The position numbers and the translations under genes were made by a program. Positions 24,004 through 36,449 of a stretch of 64,000 bases of DNA are shown here, piece by piece; position 1 is the first letter of the stretch; each line of letters begins with the position of its first letter. The DNA lies in assembly GCA_002189035.1 (NCBI GenBank), contig NEEC01000012.1, positions 186,001-250,000 of the forward strand, given 5' to 3'. The DNA comes from Utricularia gibba. Lineage: Eukaryota; Streptophyta; Magnoliopsida; Lamiales; Lentibulariaceae. Under the pieces are notes generated by a model. That model made no database searches and had not been told where the DNA came from. It was given only the letters and a program-made list of their open reading frames with translations.

Positions 24004-24912
24004 TGTCACTTTGACTTAGTAATTTATGTCATATGTATTTACTAATAGTTAATTTTACCACAAATCAACGTGTATTGTAATTTATGTCATTTTTTATGGA
24101 AAAACACAAAAATCAATCACCATTGTTTTTCGATTTGATAATTTATACCATACATTTTTATATAGATAAATTAAGACACAAACCAGAAATTGTGTTGCAA
24201 TTTTTATCGAAGTAATTGCCATGATTGTATTACACATGACATATGTAAAATGTCATTTTTTATGTATAATTATATCATAAATTAAATTTAAATAAAGAAA
24301 ATCATGGCATCATATCAAAATCACAAAAATTATAAATATCAAAGTACATAAGCCTTAAAAATGGGGAAAATAAATTAAATATCTTTGAATATCAACATTC
24401 ATATTGAAAAATAAATTCAAAAACCAATTTATATAAATACAGTAAAGTTTCAATAGTTATAAAAATTCATTTATAGTGCATATTGCATATTGTTATAACA
24501 AAAAATAATCTATACAAAAAATATAATACATTTTCAACCGCTATGTTAATATATTTGTATTAAATACTATATATATTTATAATAAAAAAAATCATCTAGA
24601 TGTAAGAATAACAAAAAACGTAAAAAATATTATTATTATAAATGATGAAACAATAATTTTCGTAAACAAAAAAATATTCATCAATATAAAAAAACCAATT
24701 AAAAAAATAAAACAATAGAAAAAATTACAATATTAAAAAGTGCGAAATCATTAAGAGATTAACATTAAGTATTTTAATGAATTTAAATTGAAGTCACATG
24801 AATATATTATGAAAAAATGATATAAATTATAATACAAAATTGATTTGTATTAAAATTAACTATTAATAAATACATATGACATAAATTGTCAAATCAATAA
24901 ATATAAATGACA
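24004..24912. mobile_element. Foldback/MITE-like element with ~95-bp inverted arms
   Basis: The left arm, about 24004-24100, and right arm, about 24812-24912, are inverted matches (for example AATTTATGTCATATGTATTT on the left against its complement near 24870-24889). A second, diverged direct copy of the arm lies at about 24131-24213, so arms are built from repeated units, as in foldback elements. No open frame, so it is non-autonomous. Target duplication not resolved. Confidence 0.7.
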
Positions 24913-25235
24913 GGTTTGGCCGTGTAAAAAACAAGTTCGTGGGAGGCGGCTTCGCAACGGGCTCAATCGCCAGCCCAATTGTAGGGAATAATTTGGGCCT
25001 GATGGATGACCACATCAGAAGGAAAGCCTGATGACGAGGGGTAGGGGAGGGGAGGGAGTCAACGGTGGCGGTGGTGTCACTGAAGCAGTTAGTTGCTCAT
25101 TGAATACCTACCTACGATCGTGGTGCGGTGCAGAAAAACACGTTTACAGGCTGGAGTCGGACTTGAAGACATTGCGGCGGGGATTTTTATTTCATTTTGC
25201 GGTAACCGAGGGTGAGTGTGATTTGGGCCAGAAAA

Positions 25236-26369
25236 ATGCACGCCAAAACCGACTCCGAGGTCACCAGCTTCGCCCCCTCGTCGCCGGAAAATCGTCGTCC
25301 CGTGTACTTCGTCCAGAGCCCATCGCATGATGGTGAGAAGACCACAACTTCCTTTGAATCAACTCCGGTTCCGGGAAGTCCTGTCGGATCGCCGCCGCAT
25401 TCTCAGTCCTCAGTCGGCCGTCACTCCAGGGAATCTTCCACTAGCCGTTTCTCCGGATCGAGGAAGATTCCCGGAAATGATGCCGGATCGGGTGGTAGAA
25501 ATAATCGTAAAGGGGGGCGGAAGAATTTGAAGGAATTCGATGTGATCGAAGAGGAGGGGCTTCTCGAAGGCGGGGGATCGAACGAAGGATTTCCTCGTAG
25601 ATGCTATTTCCCAGCTTTCGTTGTGGGTTTCTTTGTTCTTTTCTCTTTCTTTGCTTTGATCCTTTGGGGAGCCAGCAAACCCCAGAAACCCAGGATTGTT
25701 ATGCGGGTGGGTTCAACAAATCCCAGCTATTGCTTCCAATTTGGTTGGATCTTCTGTTTAGAGCTCTGTTGTTCAGACCTTACATTGTAGTTCTGTGATG
25801 GCAGAGTATCAAATTCGAGAGCTTCGTGGTGCAAGCTGGGTCAGATGGCACTGGAGTCTCCACGGACATGATCTCCATGAACTCCACAGTGAAGTTCACT
25901 TTCCGAAACACCGCTACCTTCTTCGGCGTTCATGTTACCTCGACTCCCTTGGTCCTATCGTTCTCGAACCTCGCCTTTGGCACCGGCAATGTAGGCTCCA
26001 TTCAAATGTTCAAATGTTTCAACTAGGATCACTTCACTTTGTGCTTTAAGTGTATTGACATTGTCTAGATACGTGTTGCAGATGAAGGGGTTCTTCCAAT
26101 CAAGAAGAAGCTCGAAAAATGTTACCGTAATCGTGGCTGCCGATCAGGTACCTCTGTATGGAAGTGGAGCTAGTCTGAGCACTCAGACGGGCATGACAAC
26201 TCTCCCTGTGCCACTCAATTTGGACTTCACAGTTCAAGCGAAAGCCGAGGTTTTGGGGAAGTTGGTGAAGACGAGGTTCCACAATAAGATCCAATGCTCC
26301 ATCGTCTTCGACGTGAATAAGCTCAACTTACCCATCTCACTGAAGAGATCTTGCCAGTATAACCCATAG
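25236..26369 (+). CDS. LEA_2 / NDR1-HIN1-like single-pass membrane protein
   Basis: Three exons, 25236-25706, 25805-25990 and 26082-26369, phase 0, give 314 aa. The start MHAKTDSEVTSFAPSSP is typical of this LEA hydroxyproline-rich glycoprotein clade; an upstream in-frame codon at 25212 is not ATG. The cytosolic N-terminal half is Ser/Pro/Gly-rich (RRPVYFVQSPSHDGEKTTTS, VGRHSRESSTSRFSGS). One transmembrane segment lies at about 124-145 (YFPAFVVGFFVLFSFFALIL). The outer LEA_2 domain follows: DMISMNSTVKFTFRNTATFF, then VPLYGSGASLS and KLNLPISLKRSC. The family is linked to membrane and cell-wall stress responses, but this clade's biochemical role is not defined. The model is intact. Confidence 0.92.
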
Positions 26370-27045
26370 CAGAACAGAGCAGTGACAACTGAAGCGACAA
26401 AGGTCTGGGAGTTCTGGAAGTAGATCCACAATTTTCATGTTTGCTTATCGATATACTATACACTCGCACACCTGCTACCGGTTTTGAACCATTCTTGTAG
26501 ACATTGTTGATGAGAATTCCATTCGCGGTTTCAAGTTCTTTGTTCTTGTGAAGGAACGAGCGAAAAGTTCATTGAAACTGAATAACTTTTGAGTAGCAGG
26601 GTAGTCTCGGAGCAAGCTAACCATGAGGTACAGAAAAGATGAAGCTTTTAGCAGTTGAACAGGGGAGACTAGTTCATTCACGCTGCCTCCGGCGCCTGAA
26701 ATGCCTGCCTGATTATGGAGCTTTCAGCACAGAGAGGATACTTTTCCTGATCAACCCCTTGATGCATTTCCAGTAAGAAAAACCTGCCAACTCTCCTTCT
26801 GTTTGTTTGAGGAACATTCATTTTGAGTTCTGGAAAGTTGGGTGATATCCAATCTGTTGGATGCAAAAACGCAAAAAGGGGATTCATGCGTTTTCCATTC
26901 CTCAGACATGCGTTTGATGAATCAGCGACTCCCCTAACACAGATTGAAAAAAAAAAAAAAAAAGAAATCGCTATAACGCGAGCGCTTCGTAGCTAAAGAA
27001 TCAACCAGTAGTTCTTTCTAGCCAGCCTGGGCATCTTCGAGATGA
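26370..27045. other. 3' flank of LEA_2 gene, no gene recognised
   Basis: Probable 3' UTR followed by unique sequence and a run of about 18 A at 26947. Minus-strand open frames at 26475-26681 and 26678-26887 match no family I know. They could belong to the uncertain minus-strand transcript at 27.0-27.76 kb. Confidence 0.3.
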
Positions 27046-27760
27046 TCATTTGGCAGCTGCGAGAAACTCCAAATACTCTTCTCCAAAGGCCTCTCCCCTC
27101 TCCAGTTTCACAGGAAAGAGGCCGCTTCCGCCCCCACCTTTCATGCCTGTGATCATCTTTCGAATGCTTCTACCATGTTCTTTCATGGGTAAGGACTCAA
27201 AAGATTTTCTCGTAAACCATTCATACAGCTCTATCATTCAAACTCCTGTCTTGCTAAAGTGGAAAACCAATAAACATATAATTTGCATGATGTAAAAGTG
27301 CAACATCGCGATGTGATCCACTCCACAACCTATCCAAAATCATTGCAGTGTGCCCAGGACTCAGCCTGCCTCTAACTTCATACCTGCAGTTCAGGAAATC
27401 ATCATCAAAATCTGTGCTTTTCATATGGAATACAACTGGTATCTCTCCAACCTCTGAAGATGTGGAATAATCCGCCAAATCAAAACACAGGAAAAAGGCT
27501 TACTTTCCAGAGAAAAGAATCATCCTAACCCAATAAGGGGTACAGTTTCTTCCAAATCCGAGCCTCCCAGTCTATCCACTTGTCACCATCTCCACCCGTC
27601 TTCTTAATCTCGGCATCATCCACGGACGCTTCCTCATCATCAGCGGCCGGCAGTGACGGCTCCGGGTTTTTTTTTTTTGTTTCAACTCCGCTCCACACGC
27701 CGTAGCCTCTTTCGTGCTCCGCACTACCCCATCGCCCTCATAAACTGTACCCACCGCCAA
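27046..27760 (-). pseudogene. Possible small minus-strand gene, unrecognised, frame-broken at poly-A
   Basis: From an ATG at 27760 the frame reads MAVGTVYEGDGVVRSTKEAT, then meets a run of twelve A (plus-strand T run at about 27666-27678). After it, a different frame looks more protein-like (acidic, then DKWIDWEARIWKKLYP) and ends near 27535. Further open stretches lie at 27478-27254 and 27237-27046 (the last ends FGEEYLEFLAAAK), separated by splice-like sites. I do not recognise the family. A homopolymer length error or a real frameshift would explain the switch; chance open frames are also possible. It points away from Lhca5. Confidence 0.3.
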
Positions 27761-28260
27761 TGTTCTCGGCTAACGCCGCAGCGGAAAATGGGTACCGATT
27801 GAATCTAGCGAAATCGGGTTTTTTTTTTCCAACCCAATATTCGCCGAATTCAAAGATGCAACAAAAGCGATTAAAAAGTTCAGTTCCCTGCCGATTTGTT
27901 CCGACCATGGGCAGCTCTCATGAAGCACATCAATCAAAACATCACTCCTTGGTAACTCAAAACTACGGGCTATCTCATCATAAACCGGCCACTCAGCACT
28001 GGTAGCCCCTACTGGTAGTTCATCGATAGGTAAGCCAACTTTCCTTTATGTTTTTCAATAAACAACTTTTCATGTGTTGTTCCATAAACTAGTATTTTTC
28101 CATTTGAGAGCTATTTTTTATTTCTAGTGGTTCACAAGAGAAACATGTGGGCATGAATTGGATAAGAGGGCCGCCGGTATCCCCATGCCTTGCATTTTGG
28201 TAGGAAGATGCGTTCTATATCTCCCTTAGCGCTTCTTTTTTGACAACAGAAAGTAAGGAA

Positions 28261-29498
28261 ATGCAAGTTTGTGTTGGAAGAAGTTTCTGTTCCTTGCTTT
28301 CTCCCAACAAGTATGTAAATAAACCATCGTTTGGCACTTGTCCTTCAATTTGGGTTGCAGAGAATGGCACTTGTTCCTTTTCTAGACATCGCGACTACAA
28401 GGTGGCTCAAGCTCAGGCCAGACAGACATGGCTGCCGGGCCTCGATCCTCCGCCTTATCTTGACCAAACGTGAGACCGTTACTCCGTAATGCCTTACATT
28501 TTGTTATGTTTGCGTGACATGTTGTATTCAACGAATGATATGCCGAGCAAACCAAATTGTATGAGATACTTACTCACTTTCTGCTTTAGACTTGCTGGAG
28601 ATTTTGGATTTGATCCTCTAGGACTCGGTGAAGAGCCTCAAACTTTGAAGTGGTATGTCCAAGCAGAGCTCATTCATGCTCGGTTTGCAATGCTCGGTGT
28701 CACTGGAATTCTGTTCACTGATGTAATGCTGCACACTCCCTCTCCCTCAGAGATGGGAATCGAATCTTATCGATGTTTTTCTCATTTACTGCAGTTACTT
28801 AGAGTCACAGGCTTAAAAAATTTGCCCGTGTGGTATGAGGCAGGAGCAACAAACTTCAGCTTTGCTAGCACCAAAACTTTGCTAATTGTTCAGCTAATCC
28901 TAATGGGGTATATGCTCTTATCACAATATTTTCTTAGAACATGAATGATTGAAGCATATTAAGCCCAGCTTGACCAATCAGTTACTGCTCGTTACTTGTC
29001 TTTATTGATCAGCTTTGCGGAAACCAAAAGATACATGGATTTCCTAAACCCCGGATCTCAAGCCCAAGAGGGGTCATTCTTTGGATTGGAAGCTGCTTTT
29101 GAAGGTCTAGAACCAGGGTAAGTTTGAGTGTGCCGTGTTCCCGATGTTAAACAACTAGATTCGATTAATGGATCTTGAGTCTAACAGGTACCCCGGCGGT
29201 CCACTGCTCAACCCCCTTGGCCTGGCTAAGGACATCAAGAATGCCCATGAATGGAAGCTGAAGGAGATAAAAAATGGTGATTGTCCTCACATCACCTTCC
29301 TTCCCCTTGATAGTATCAGTCTCCCACACCAGGCGCATGATGTGGTTTTGTGCAGGGCGCCTGGCAATGGTGGCTGCGCTTGGCATCTTTGTGCAGGCGA
29401 GCATCACACACGTTGGCCCAGTTGATAATCTAATACAACATTTGTCCGATCCTTGGCACACAACAATCATTCAAAAGCTACTTGGATCAGGCTCCTAA
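28261..29498 (+). CDS. LHCA5: Photosystem I chlorophyll a/b-binding protein Lhca5
   Basis: Six exons, 28261-28469, 28590-28722, 28795-28907, 29013-29117, 29188-29276 and 29356-29498, all GT-AG and in phase, give 263 aa. The start ATG opens a Ser-rich, Asp/Glu-poor leader ([17 protein letters not shown]) suited to a plastid transit peptide; earlier in-frame codons are not ATG. The mature part shows [32 protein letters not shown], helix [65 protein letters not shown] and helix [16 protein letters not shown]. The combination and ending match Lhca5, a low-abundance antenna protein that helps dock PSI to the NDH complex. No defects seen. A GATAAG (I-box-like) lies about 100 bp upstream. Confidence 0.93.
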
Positions 29499-30160
29499 GC
29501 TAATGCTGAACCAGCATCAGTTGGATCATTTTTGGATCCATGGTATGTACACAAAGACCATTCATACAGTGGATCAAAGTTCTGAAACCTGTTTCCTATT
29601 CTGAAATCTCAAATCTGTCACCCGTGTTCATCGATATATTAAGTGTCCTTCAGTCATTGGCCATATGGTTAACCCCTTTGTCTCCTCCGATTCAAGCAGA
29701 CCCATCGCGCAAGGCTCGCCCAGGCCACTAGTTTAGCATCGCCCGAGACCCACCCAGTCAGATCCAAGTCCCAGGCCCAACCGAACAGTGTTAATTATGT
29801 TGGCTTAAATACACGAAACTAGAAAAAAAAATTAGATTTTGGATGGTTTCTGTTTTTAAGATTTTATAAATAGATTCAATTTTCAAGATTGTGAAACCAT
29901 CTTGTGGATAATCATAGAATTTTAAAAATTAAATTACATATTATAAAATTTAATAGATTAAATTATTATATTGTTTAATGTGAGAATATGAGTAGTATAA
30001 TTTTGTAATTAATATATTATTTAATGACTAAAATGAAAATTCATAACATTTAAGAATTTTTGAAGTTGATCTCAAAACATGAATGCTATTTTTTAATAGA
30101 ATAGAATAAGACTATAATTTATAAAAATTAAAAAAAAAATCATTTAAAAAAACTAGATAC
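29499..30160. other. 3' flank of Lhca5 and AT-rich repeat block
   Basis: The first 300 bp are probably Lhca5 3' UTR and unique sequence. The block at about 29935-30110 resembles AT-rich blocks at 9780-9960 and 13690-13820. Confidence 0.4.
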
Positions 30161-30359
30161 AGAGAATATGCCCAGCATATTTTGCCAACATTATCCAATC
30201 AAGGGTTCATATGAGCATATATGGAGTATTCTGGCAACACCCGGCTTAATGCATATGGGACAAATGAGCTCTTTGAATTGAGCTACCTATAATGATACTA
30301 CTACTCTCTTGAACTTAGGAGAAAAATAAAAACTGTGTAACAAAGCTAAAAATAGGCAG

Positions 30360-31090
30360 TTGTTGTAGAGGAAAGGAAAGCTTAGGATCCTTTGTGTGAG
30401 GAGATGAGAGACATTTACACTTGGGGCAAGATGGTGGCATCCTCTAATTTCTGAGTACCCCCACTAGTCTAAAGTCATAAGATTCAATGACTACTGAGCT
30501 CAAGAAACAAATGAGTTAAGCGCTCCACCAACACATGTTGTGGGGTAGTTAGGTACTTATAGTGGATAAATCGGTCAAGGGTAATCGGTTCATAAAAGGC
30601 TGTCAAAAGAGATCTTGAGAGGATAACGCCAGTCGACAGATCGATATCTATCAGAAATTTGACAGGAGTAGCCAGATGACACAGTCTGAAAAGCGGCCAA
30701 ATCACGGCATAACAGGCGGCCGATATATGAAAAGCGAGATCGTATAACAGGCACAGGAAGCAACCGATATTCGCAGATGTCAGAGTTCAGTCAGGTTGAG
30801 CTCTCCTATAAATAGAAGGAATTACAACAAAAAGCAGGTTGAACATAAAGGATTTCTTCAATTTGTATTCTCCTCTTCGCAACCCCCATCTAGTGAAACT
30901 CTTTTTCGGCGAGCTTCGATAGCTCCGTGGTTTTTTTCTGCTTTCTGGCGGTTTCCACGTAAAAAACCTTTTCCCACTCTTAATTCAATCGAACCAACCG
31001 TGAAGAACGTGATTAAGTGTGGCACTCCTGACCGCACCTATCATCTTAAATCGGCCCCCTACCGGATACCAATTTCACTCATAACAGGTA
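30360..31090 (+). repeat. Possible solo LTR
   Basis: A GC-richer island in AT-rich DNA. CTCCTATAAATAGAAGG at about 30803-30819 is a strong TATA box. It is followed by about 270 bp ending CCGGATACCAATTTCACTCA and TAACA near 31087, the layout of the R-U5 end of plant Ty3-type LTRs. The 5' edge is uncertain and no internal region follows. No second copy exists in the window, so this rests on style alone. Confidence 0.35.
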
Positions 31091-33690
31091 CCTTCAGATG
31101 CTTCCTCATCAATGTTGTTGTATTGTAGTTGAATCCTTAATGTGTTAAGTTTTTTGGTGTGATGTACGGAGCTGTGTTTTTCACTTAAGTGGTCAAAAAC
31201 TATTCAGAAAGTCGATGTGTTTAAATGAAGGAACTCAAGAGTTGATTGCAAGGGTTCTGTACTACACCTTTCCAGTTCAATGTCCCAACAATCAAATGAA
31301 TGGATGCCCCATACGAATCCCCTCCACGATGATTTGTGTTCGTAAATCGCCAATAACTAGATATAAGATGCATTGAGGAATGAGTGCCACAAGTCTCATA
31401 AAATTATCTATGGTGAATGAGGTATGGGAGAATGTATTTTTTTGTTAACTTATCCAATGCTGTAAGCGTTTTATGAAGGAACTAGGAGACTGAGAGATGG
31501 TATGCAACATTTAAATTAGATCGTATAGCAAGAATAAGGAAAAATTTCAAACATTGGTTAAACACAATCAATCTTAGAAAAATATTAGAATATTAACTTC
31601 ACTCTCGTATATTATTGTTGAATTTTCCATCCTTAATCAAGCTCCAGAGTCAACTAATTATAGAGAAGAATCCTTTGGTGTCAAAACAAATTCATTAACT
31701 CCATGCTATCATTTCACTATCAAATTTGCTTATATTTACTAATGCAATAAAGCTTGACTACATTCCGATCATTAGCTCAGTTTTAGAGACTATCGATAAA
31801 CTCACTTTGGCTTCTTAAGATGAACCAAATCATCCAAATTCTAAAGAAAATACGTTTAAACAATGTGGATGGAGGTATCTCAATGGAATGATGTGGAGCT
31901 CAAATCAAGAATCAGTTTGTGATAGAGCTGAGAAAAGGGAGCATCATTCCCTTTTGCTTTTGGTATATGCTTATTCGAATTCTTCGATGGGATGGATGCG
32001 GGATAACAGAGTCTTTTTTTTCTTTTTCCCCTTTTTTGGTTGATGATTATTCAAGATTCCATCGGCTCATATTCTTGTGATTACCATAATGGAAATTCAT
32101 TAACTAAAAAAACAAAATAGATTGTTATTTTCCTTGATTAAAAAAAAACGCTCCTCTTGTAATAAAAATACCAAAAATGCCTACAATTTTTTTTTTGCTG
32201 TATAATCTTACGTATATATTACAAATTCATTTATAAAAATTTGAATCCCAAGTGTGCGCATAAATCTATACATGCGGTTGGTTGCATTTATGTCTCTAAA
32301 TACATGTATATTCATATATTGAAAAATAGATATATTCAATAAACTTGTTTTCCAATATACATATGATTTATAAAACACTTACCTAGCATCTCATGTAGCA
32401 GTTGATGTTCTCATCTATATAATAGATGGATTTTTTTTTAAGAATTCTGATGATATTCCTGACATGCATCACTACTTGAGCATGATTTTGAATATGTTGG
32501 TTGATGGAGGTTGCTTTCAAATTCAATGATTTGACAACAAGGTTTTAGAGAAAGGAGATGGGCTGTCACTTTTCCTAATTGGAATTATAGATGGTTTTCA
32601 CTATTCTGATCTACCCAAACATTTCAGCTATGTATCTTTTCTTTTATTTGACCCTTACCCTTTGGGACTGAGTGGTTTCAAGAGGTTGAACTTGAAGATT
32701 GTTGGAAGATTTAAGTATGAAGCTTTGGTCAATTTTTGAATTGGCAAAATTTAAAGAGATTGCTTTCAGATTTTGGTTTCATTATTCCTTCATTCAACTT
32801 GCACATCTATCTATCCATCATGCCTACTTGCAATCAAACGCATTTACAAAGTTACCTATTTCTCCATTTGTTAAACAAATTTACCCATCTTCTCTCATCT
32901 CCCCTTTCTCTCTTTACTATACTTTCTCTCCTAAATTTCATCTTTCAATAACACACATATTTATATTATATTTTTACTGAATTTTTTATACATAATTAAA
33001 TATATAACTATTAATTTTAAAAATAAATTATGAAAATGGAAGTCTTTTTAAATTTATCAAAAAATACTCTTTTATTTATCAAATTTCAAATTTAAAATTT
33101 GAAGAAAAAAAAAAGAATAAAAGAGATAGAGAAGAGAGAATAGAAAGAGCATGGAAGATTTATATGATAAATGAATAAGTGAATTGATTGATAAATGCAT
33201 TTTTTTATATTGGGTAGATTTCAAAATAACTCTCTCTGCCTATCACATCAGGTGTATGAGTGTGCCTATTTTCAACAACTTTTTCAAAAATATTTTTTTA
33301 TCTAACATAATTTTTATTAATAACATGAATTTTTTAATTCTGTTTTAACGTTGTATATAACATAATAGCATTTTAAAAATATGCAGGTAAATTATATTAT
33401 ATTTATTTATTTATATAAATACAAAATAATTTAAATATTTCATTCACTAAAATAATATACCAAACAAACAAACAGAAATCGCCCGAGGGTAACAGAAAGG
33501 CCGTGCGCGAGCAGCTCAGCTCAGGAAGTCCGGTGCCCATTTCCAATGATTCATCCCCTGGGACTGGGAGACCTTTTTCGCAAGGCGCGCCGGCCGTCAG
33601 GAGACGGCGGTCCATGGTAATGTAAGTTAGGGAAGACCCCCAATTCGTTCTTGGGCTTCGTCGATTCGTGAGAACCCTAGAACGAAGAAA
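31091..33690. other. Long AT-rich spacer, no gene recognised
   Basis: Low-complexity sequence with many homopolymer runs. I see no coding block, RNA gene or clear repeat. The last 200 bp are GC-richer and probably contain the promoter of the methyltransferase gene, including AACCCTAG at about 33672. Confidence 0.45.
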
Positions 33691-33979
33691 ATGAGCTTCT
33701 CTCCCCTCCCCTCTTTTGATATTTTGAATGAATTGGATAAACGGTTTGGAATGGATGGGAACTGGGAAGTGGATAAATTGTTGGGAGGCGTGGACGCATT
33801 GATAGCCACCGTGTGTGCCTTTGGATATCACACACATGAACGTGGTTCTTATGCATTGGTGTCATATGTGGCTCTCTTTTCTTATCTCCACAACCAACTT
33901 TACATTTTATTTTCTTGTTTTTTTGTTATATGCACCCACGGCCACGGACCCCCTTCTTCTGCTTCCTCTTTACACTACA

Positions 33980-35080
33980 ATGTCCACCCATTTCCTCACA
34001 CAGAACGCATGGCCGGAGTTCCGCCTGCCGGAACTGCTGAGCACGGAGACTGTGAAATCGGCCCACGAGGGCATCGAGAGCGACTGGGATTTCCTCCGGC
34101 GATCGGCCTGCCAGACCGCCGCCGTGAGAGCATTGTGGAAACAGGTGACGAATGATCGGCTGGCGGAGGTGCTCGCGGGCGAGAGCTACCTCACCAGTAT
34201 ATACGAGAAGATCAAGAATGATCTGGTCAATAGCTCGAGAGAAATCTCAGGGGTTCTTATTGCTATACGGACTCTTTGGTTCGACACTAAGCTCGAGGCT
34301 GCTCTGGCTTCTCTTCAGGGCGAAACCCAAGTCGTTCTTCTTGGTGCAGGTGACAAATTCTGAAGCCCAATGCATATGCTTTCTGCCCTCTTAGCATACC
34401 CAAAAAAAGAGAAAAAAGCATTCATCTCCCTGGATTTTCACGCAGGTATGGACGCACGATCGTACCGACTAGGGTGCCTGCGGGGGAGCGAGGTTTTCGA
34501 AGTGGATTTTCCGGAGGTTCTGAAAATGAAAGCCACCATTTTGGAAGCAGCAGCAGCTTCATCAGACGCTGATCATCGACCCGTAATGAAGGCAAAGGCA
34601 ATCAGGAGAGTAGCCGCTGATCTGAGATCAGAGGATTGGGTGGAAAAGCTGAGAGTCTCAGGATTCGACCCGAAAACGAGTACAATCTGGATCCTGGAAG
34701 GGATCCTCTACTATCTGTCACACTCTCATGCCATGGAGGTGCTTCGAACAATCGCAGACAAATGCAACCAGACCAGCACAGTGATACTCGCAGATTTCAT
34801 GAACAAGCAAGCAACCACTCTGTCCAGCTCCACATTCCACTTCTACTGCGACTGGCCGGATCAGCTGCTGTCCTCTCTCGGGTTCTCGGAGGTCCGACTG
34901 TCCCAGATCGGTGACCCGGATGCGCATTTCGGGTTGCTGCATGATCCCTTGAACGTGTTCAACAGAACGAGAAGCTTGCACAGGTCCGTTCAGACTCATC
35001 CTGATGACGGGAAGCCTTGCAGCAGGCTGTACTTGTTGGAGGCCTCTGGTTCACCACACCACCATCAAGCTGACTCATAA
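33980..35080 (+). CDS. LCMT-family S-adenosylmethionine-dependent methyltransferase
   Basis: Two exons, 33980-34349 and 34446-35080, with a 96-bp intron interrupting the SAM motif, give 334 aa. The start MSTHFLTQNAWPEFRLPELL fits the family's short N-terminus. Key blocks are DWDFLRRSACQTAAVRALWK, REISGVLIAIRTLWFDTKLE, the SAM-binding loop VVLLGAGMDARSYRL (about 118-132), FEVDFPEVLKMK, and the post-II motif TIWILEGILYYLS. This is the leucine carboxyl methyltransferase fold (PF04072) in the branch related to bacterial SAM-methyltransferases. The substrate is unknown, so PP2A methylation should not be assumed. A longer ATG frame at 33691 overlaps the start in another frame and may act as an upstream open frame. 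The model is intact. Confidence 0.9.
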
Positions 35081-35427
35081 AAGGGAAGGCCGCAGGCGCT
35101 TGGACATTCATTTTTAAATGGAAGAATCTGCCAAGGCTTCCTTATTTTGTACAATGTAATATTATTTTATTATCCCGGGAAATAAAATAAACGACACCGA
35201 ATAAATTTTTTATTATTTTTCTATAATAAACACACAGGTCAAAATTGAAATGAAAATGGAATTTTTATTTTCGGAAAATAAAGGAGAGGGGTGTTTGTGT
35301 AATTCCAACAAGAACTGCTCAGCCACAAATGTGTAGAATTCTATCTCAATCCTCTTGAAGGGCATAAACACGACACGCGCGCGCGAGTGAAACGTTTCTG
35401 TTCTTCGATTCTACTCCAATCGGAGAA
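35081..35427. other. Spacer between methyltransferase and L31 genes
   Basis: Short AT-rich interval holding the 3' end of one gene and the promoter of the next. A CACGCGCGCGCGAG stretch lies about 55 bp upstream of the L31 ATG. Confidence 0.4.
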
Positions 35428-35907
35428 ATGGCGATTCCTCTATCCAACACATTCCTCAACAGGAGCCTGTTGCCTTCGCCGCTTTCCCTTCGAAACAAGG
35501 TAACTTTGGGCTTTTACGGATTCCGATCAAATTTCTGGATTCGTTCTGCATAATTCCAGTTTTGTGCTCGCTGGAACGATTTGCAGGTGAAATTGGACGA
35601 GGGAATGAAGTGGAGTTGCAGGAAGAAGGATATACACCCGGAATTCCACCAAGATTCCAAGGTGTACTGCAATGGTGAGCTTGTCATGACTACTGGGGGT
35701 ACCAAGAAAGAGTACATCGTCGATGTTTGGTCTGGGAATCATCCTTTTTATCTTGGAGGCCGCTCCCAGCTTTTGGTTGACGCTGATCAAGTTGAGAAAT
35801 TCAGGAAGAAGTTTAGTGGGCTCGACCAGTTTATGGAAATACCTGTGCTCAAGGGAGAGATTGTTCTTCCCACTAAGAAGAAATCTGGAAAGGGGAAGAA
35901 GAAATAG
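35428..35907 (+). CDS. RPL31: 50S ribosomal protein L31, chloroplastic
   Basis: Two exons, 35428-35499 and 35587-35907, with an 87-bp phase-0 intron, give 130 aa. Exon 1 encodes the first part of a transit peptide (MAIPLSNTFLNRSLLPSPLS). The mature bL31 part shows CRKKDIHPEFHQDSKVYCNG, MTTGGTKKEYIVDVWSGNHP, FYLGG and VDADQVEKFRKKF. A lysine-rich plant extension ends KKKSGKGKKK. The protein joins the plastid large subunit. Only one Cys of a possible zinc pair is retained near the N-terminus of the domain, as in plastid forms. Intact. Confidence 0.96.
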
Positions 35908-36449
35908 TTTCATCTCTTTCGTAAACCTTTTGCTATCAGCTGGTTTTCTCATCATTTTAAGTTCACTTGTCTCTACTTGACTGGATGCCAATGCTCTGCC
36001 CAAAAAACGAGCCAAAAGAATCAGTCTTTTTGCTTCTATGTTCATCACTTTGTTTGGCCACTACATTTTCCAGTTTCCTATTCATTCATGGCACGCCATG
36101 GTTATGGTGATTCCCTGATGAATGGTGGGAAGACAGATAGACACTAGAATTTCAGAAGCAAGAGCAGTAGGAGGGATCTACTGATACGGAAAACAGTCTT
36201 CTCAACCTTACCATCACTTCCATGAATAAGGTTGACAAGAGTGTTCTACGTAACAGCAGATAACCTTTCTGCAGACATATATTGCATGCTGAATGAATCC
36301 TACATACTGTAACTCGAGCAGTGTGTACAGCAATGTAAGCCCATTCTCAGTCTTCTGGACATGCATGGTAACATTACATTCTTGTGAGGCAAACCAACCC
36401 CAATCGGAATCTAAGGAAACAAATGATGCGCATACACTGCATGAGCCGC
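35908..36449. other. Convergent 3' ends of L31 and SEC14-like genes
   Basis: No coding sequence. Contains the 3' UTRs of both convergent genes. Confidence 0.45.

Noticed and set aside
33691-34155. 154-codon ATG frame overlapping the methyltransferase start
   Set aside because: In another frame from the conserved protein and runs through it antiphase; at most an upstream open frame.
34636-34999. Secondary frames on both strands within the methyltransferase
   Set aside because: Shadows of the conserved exon 2 reading frame.
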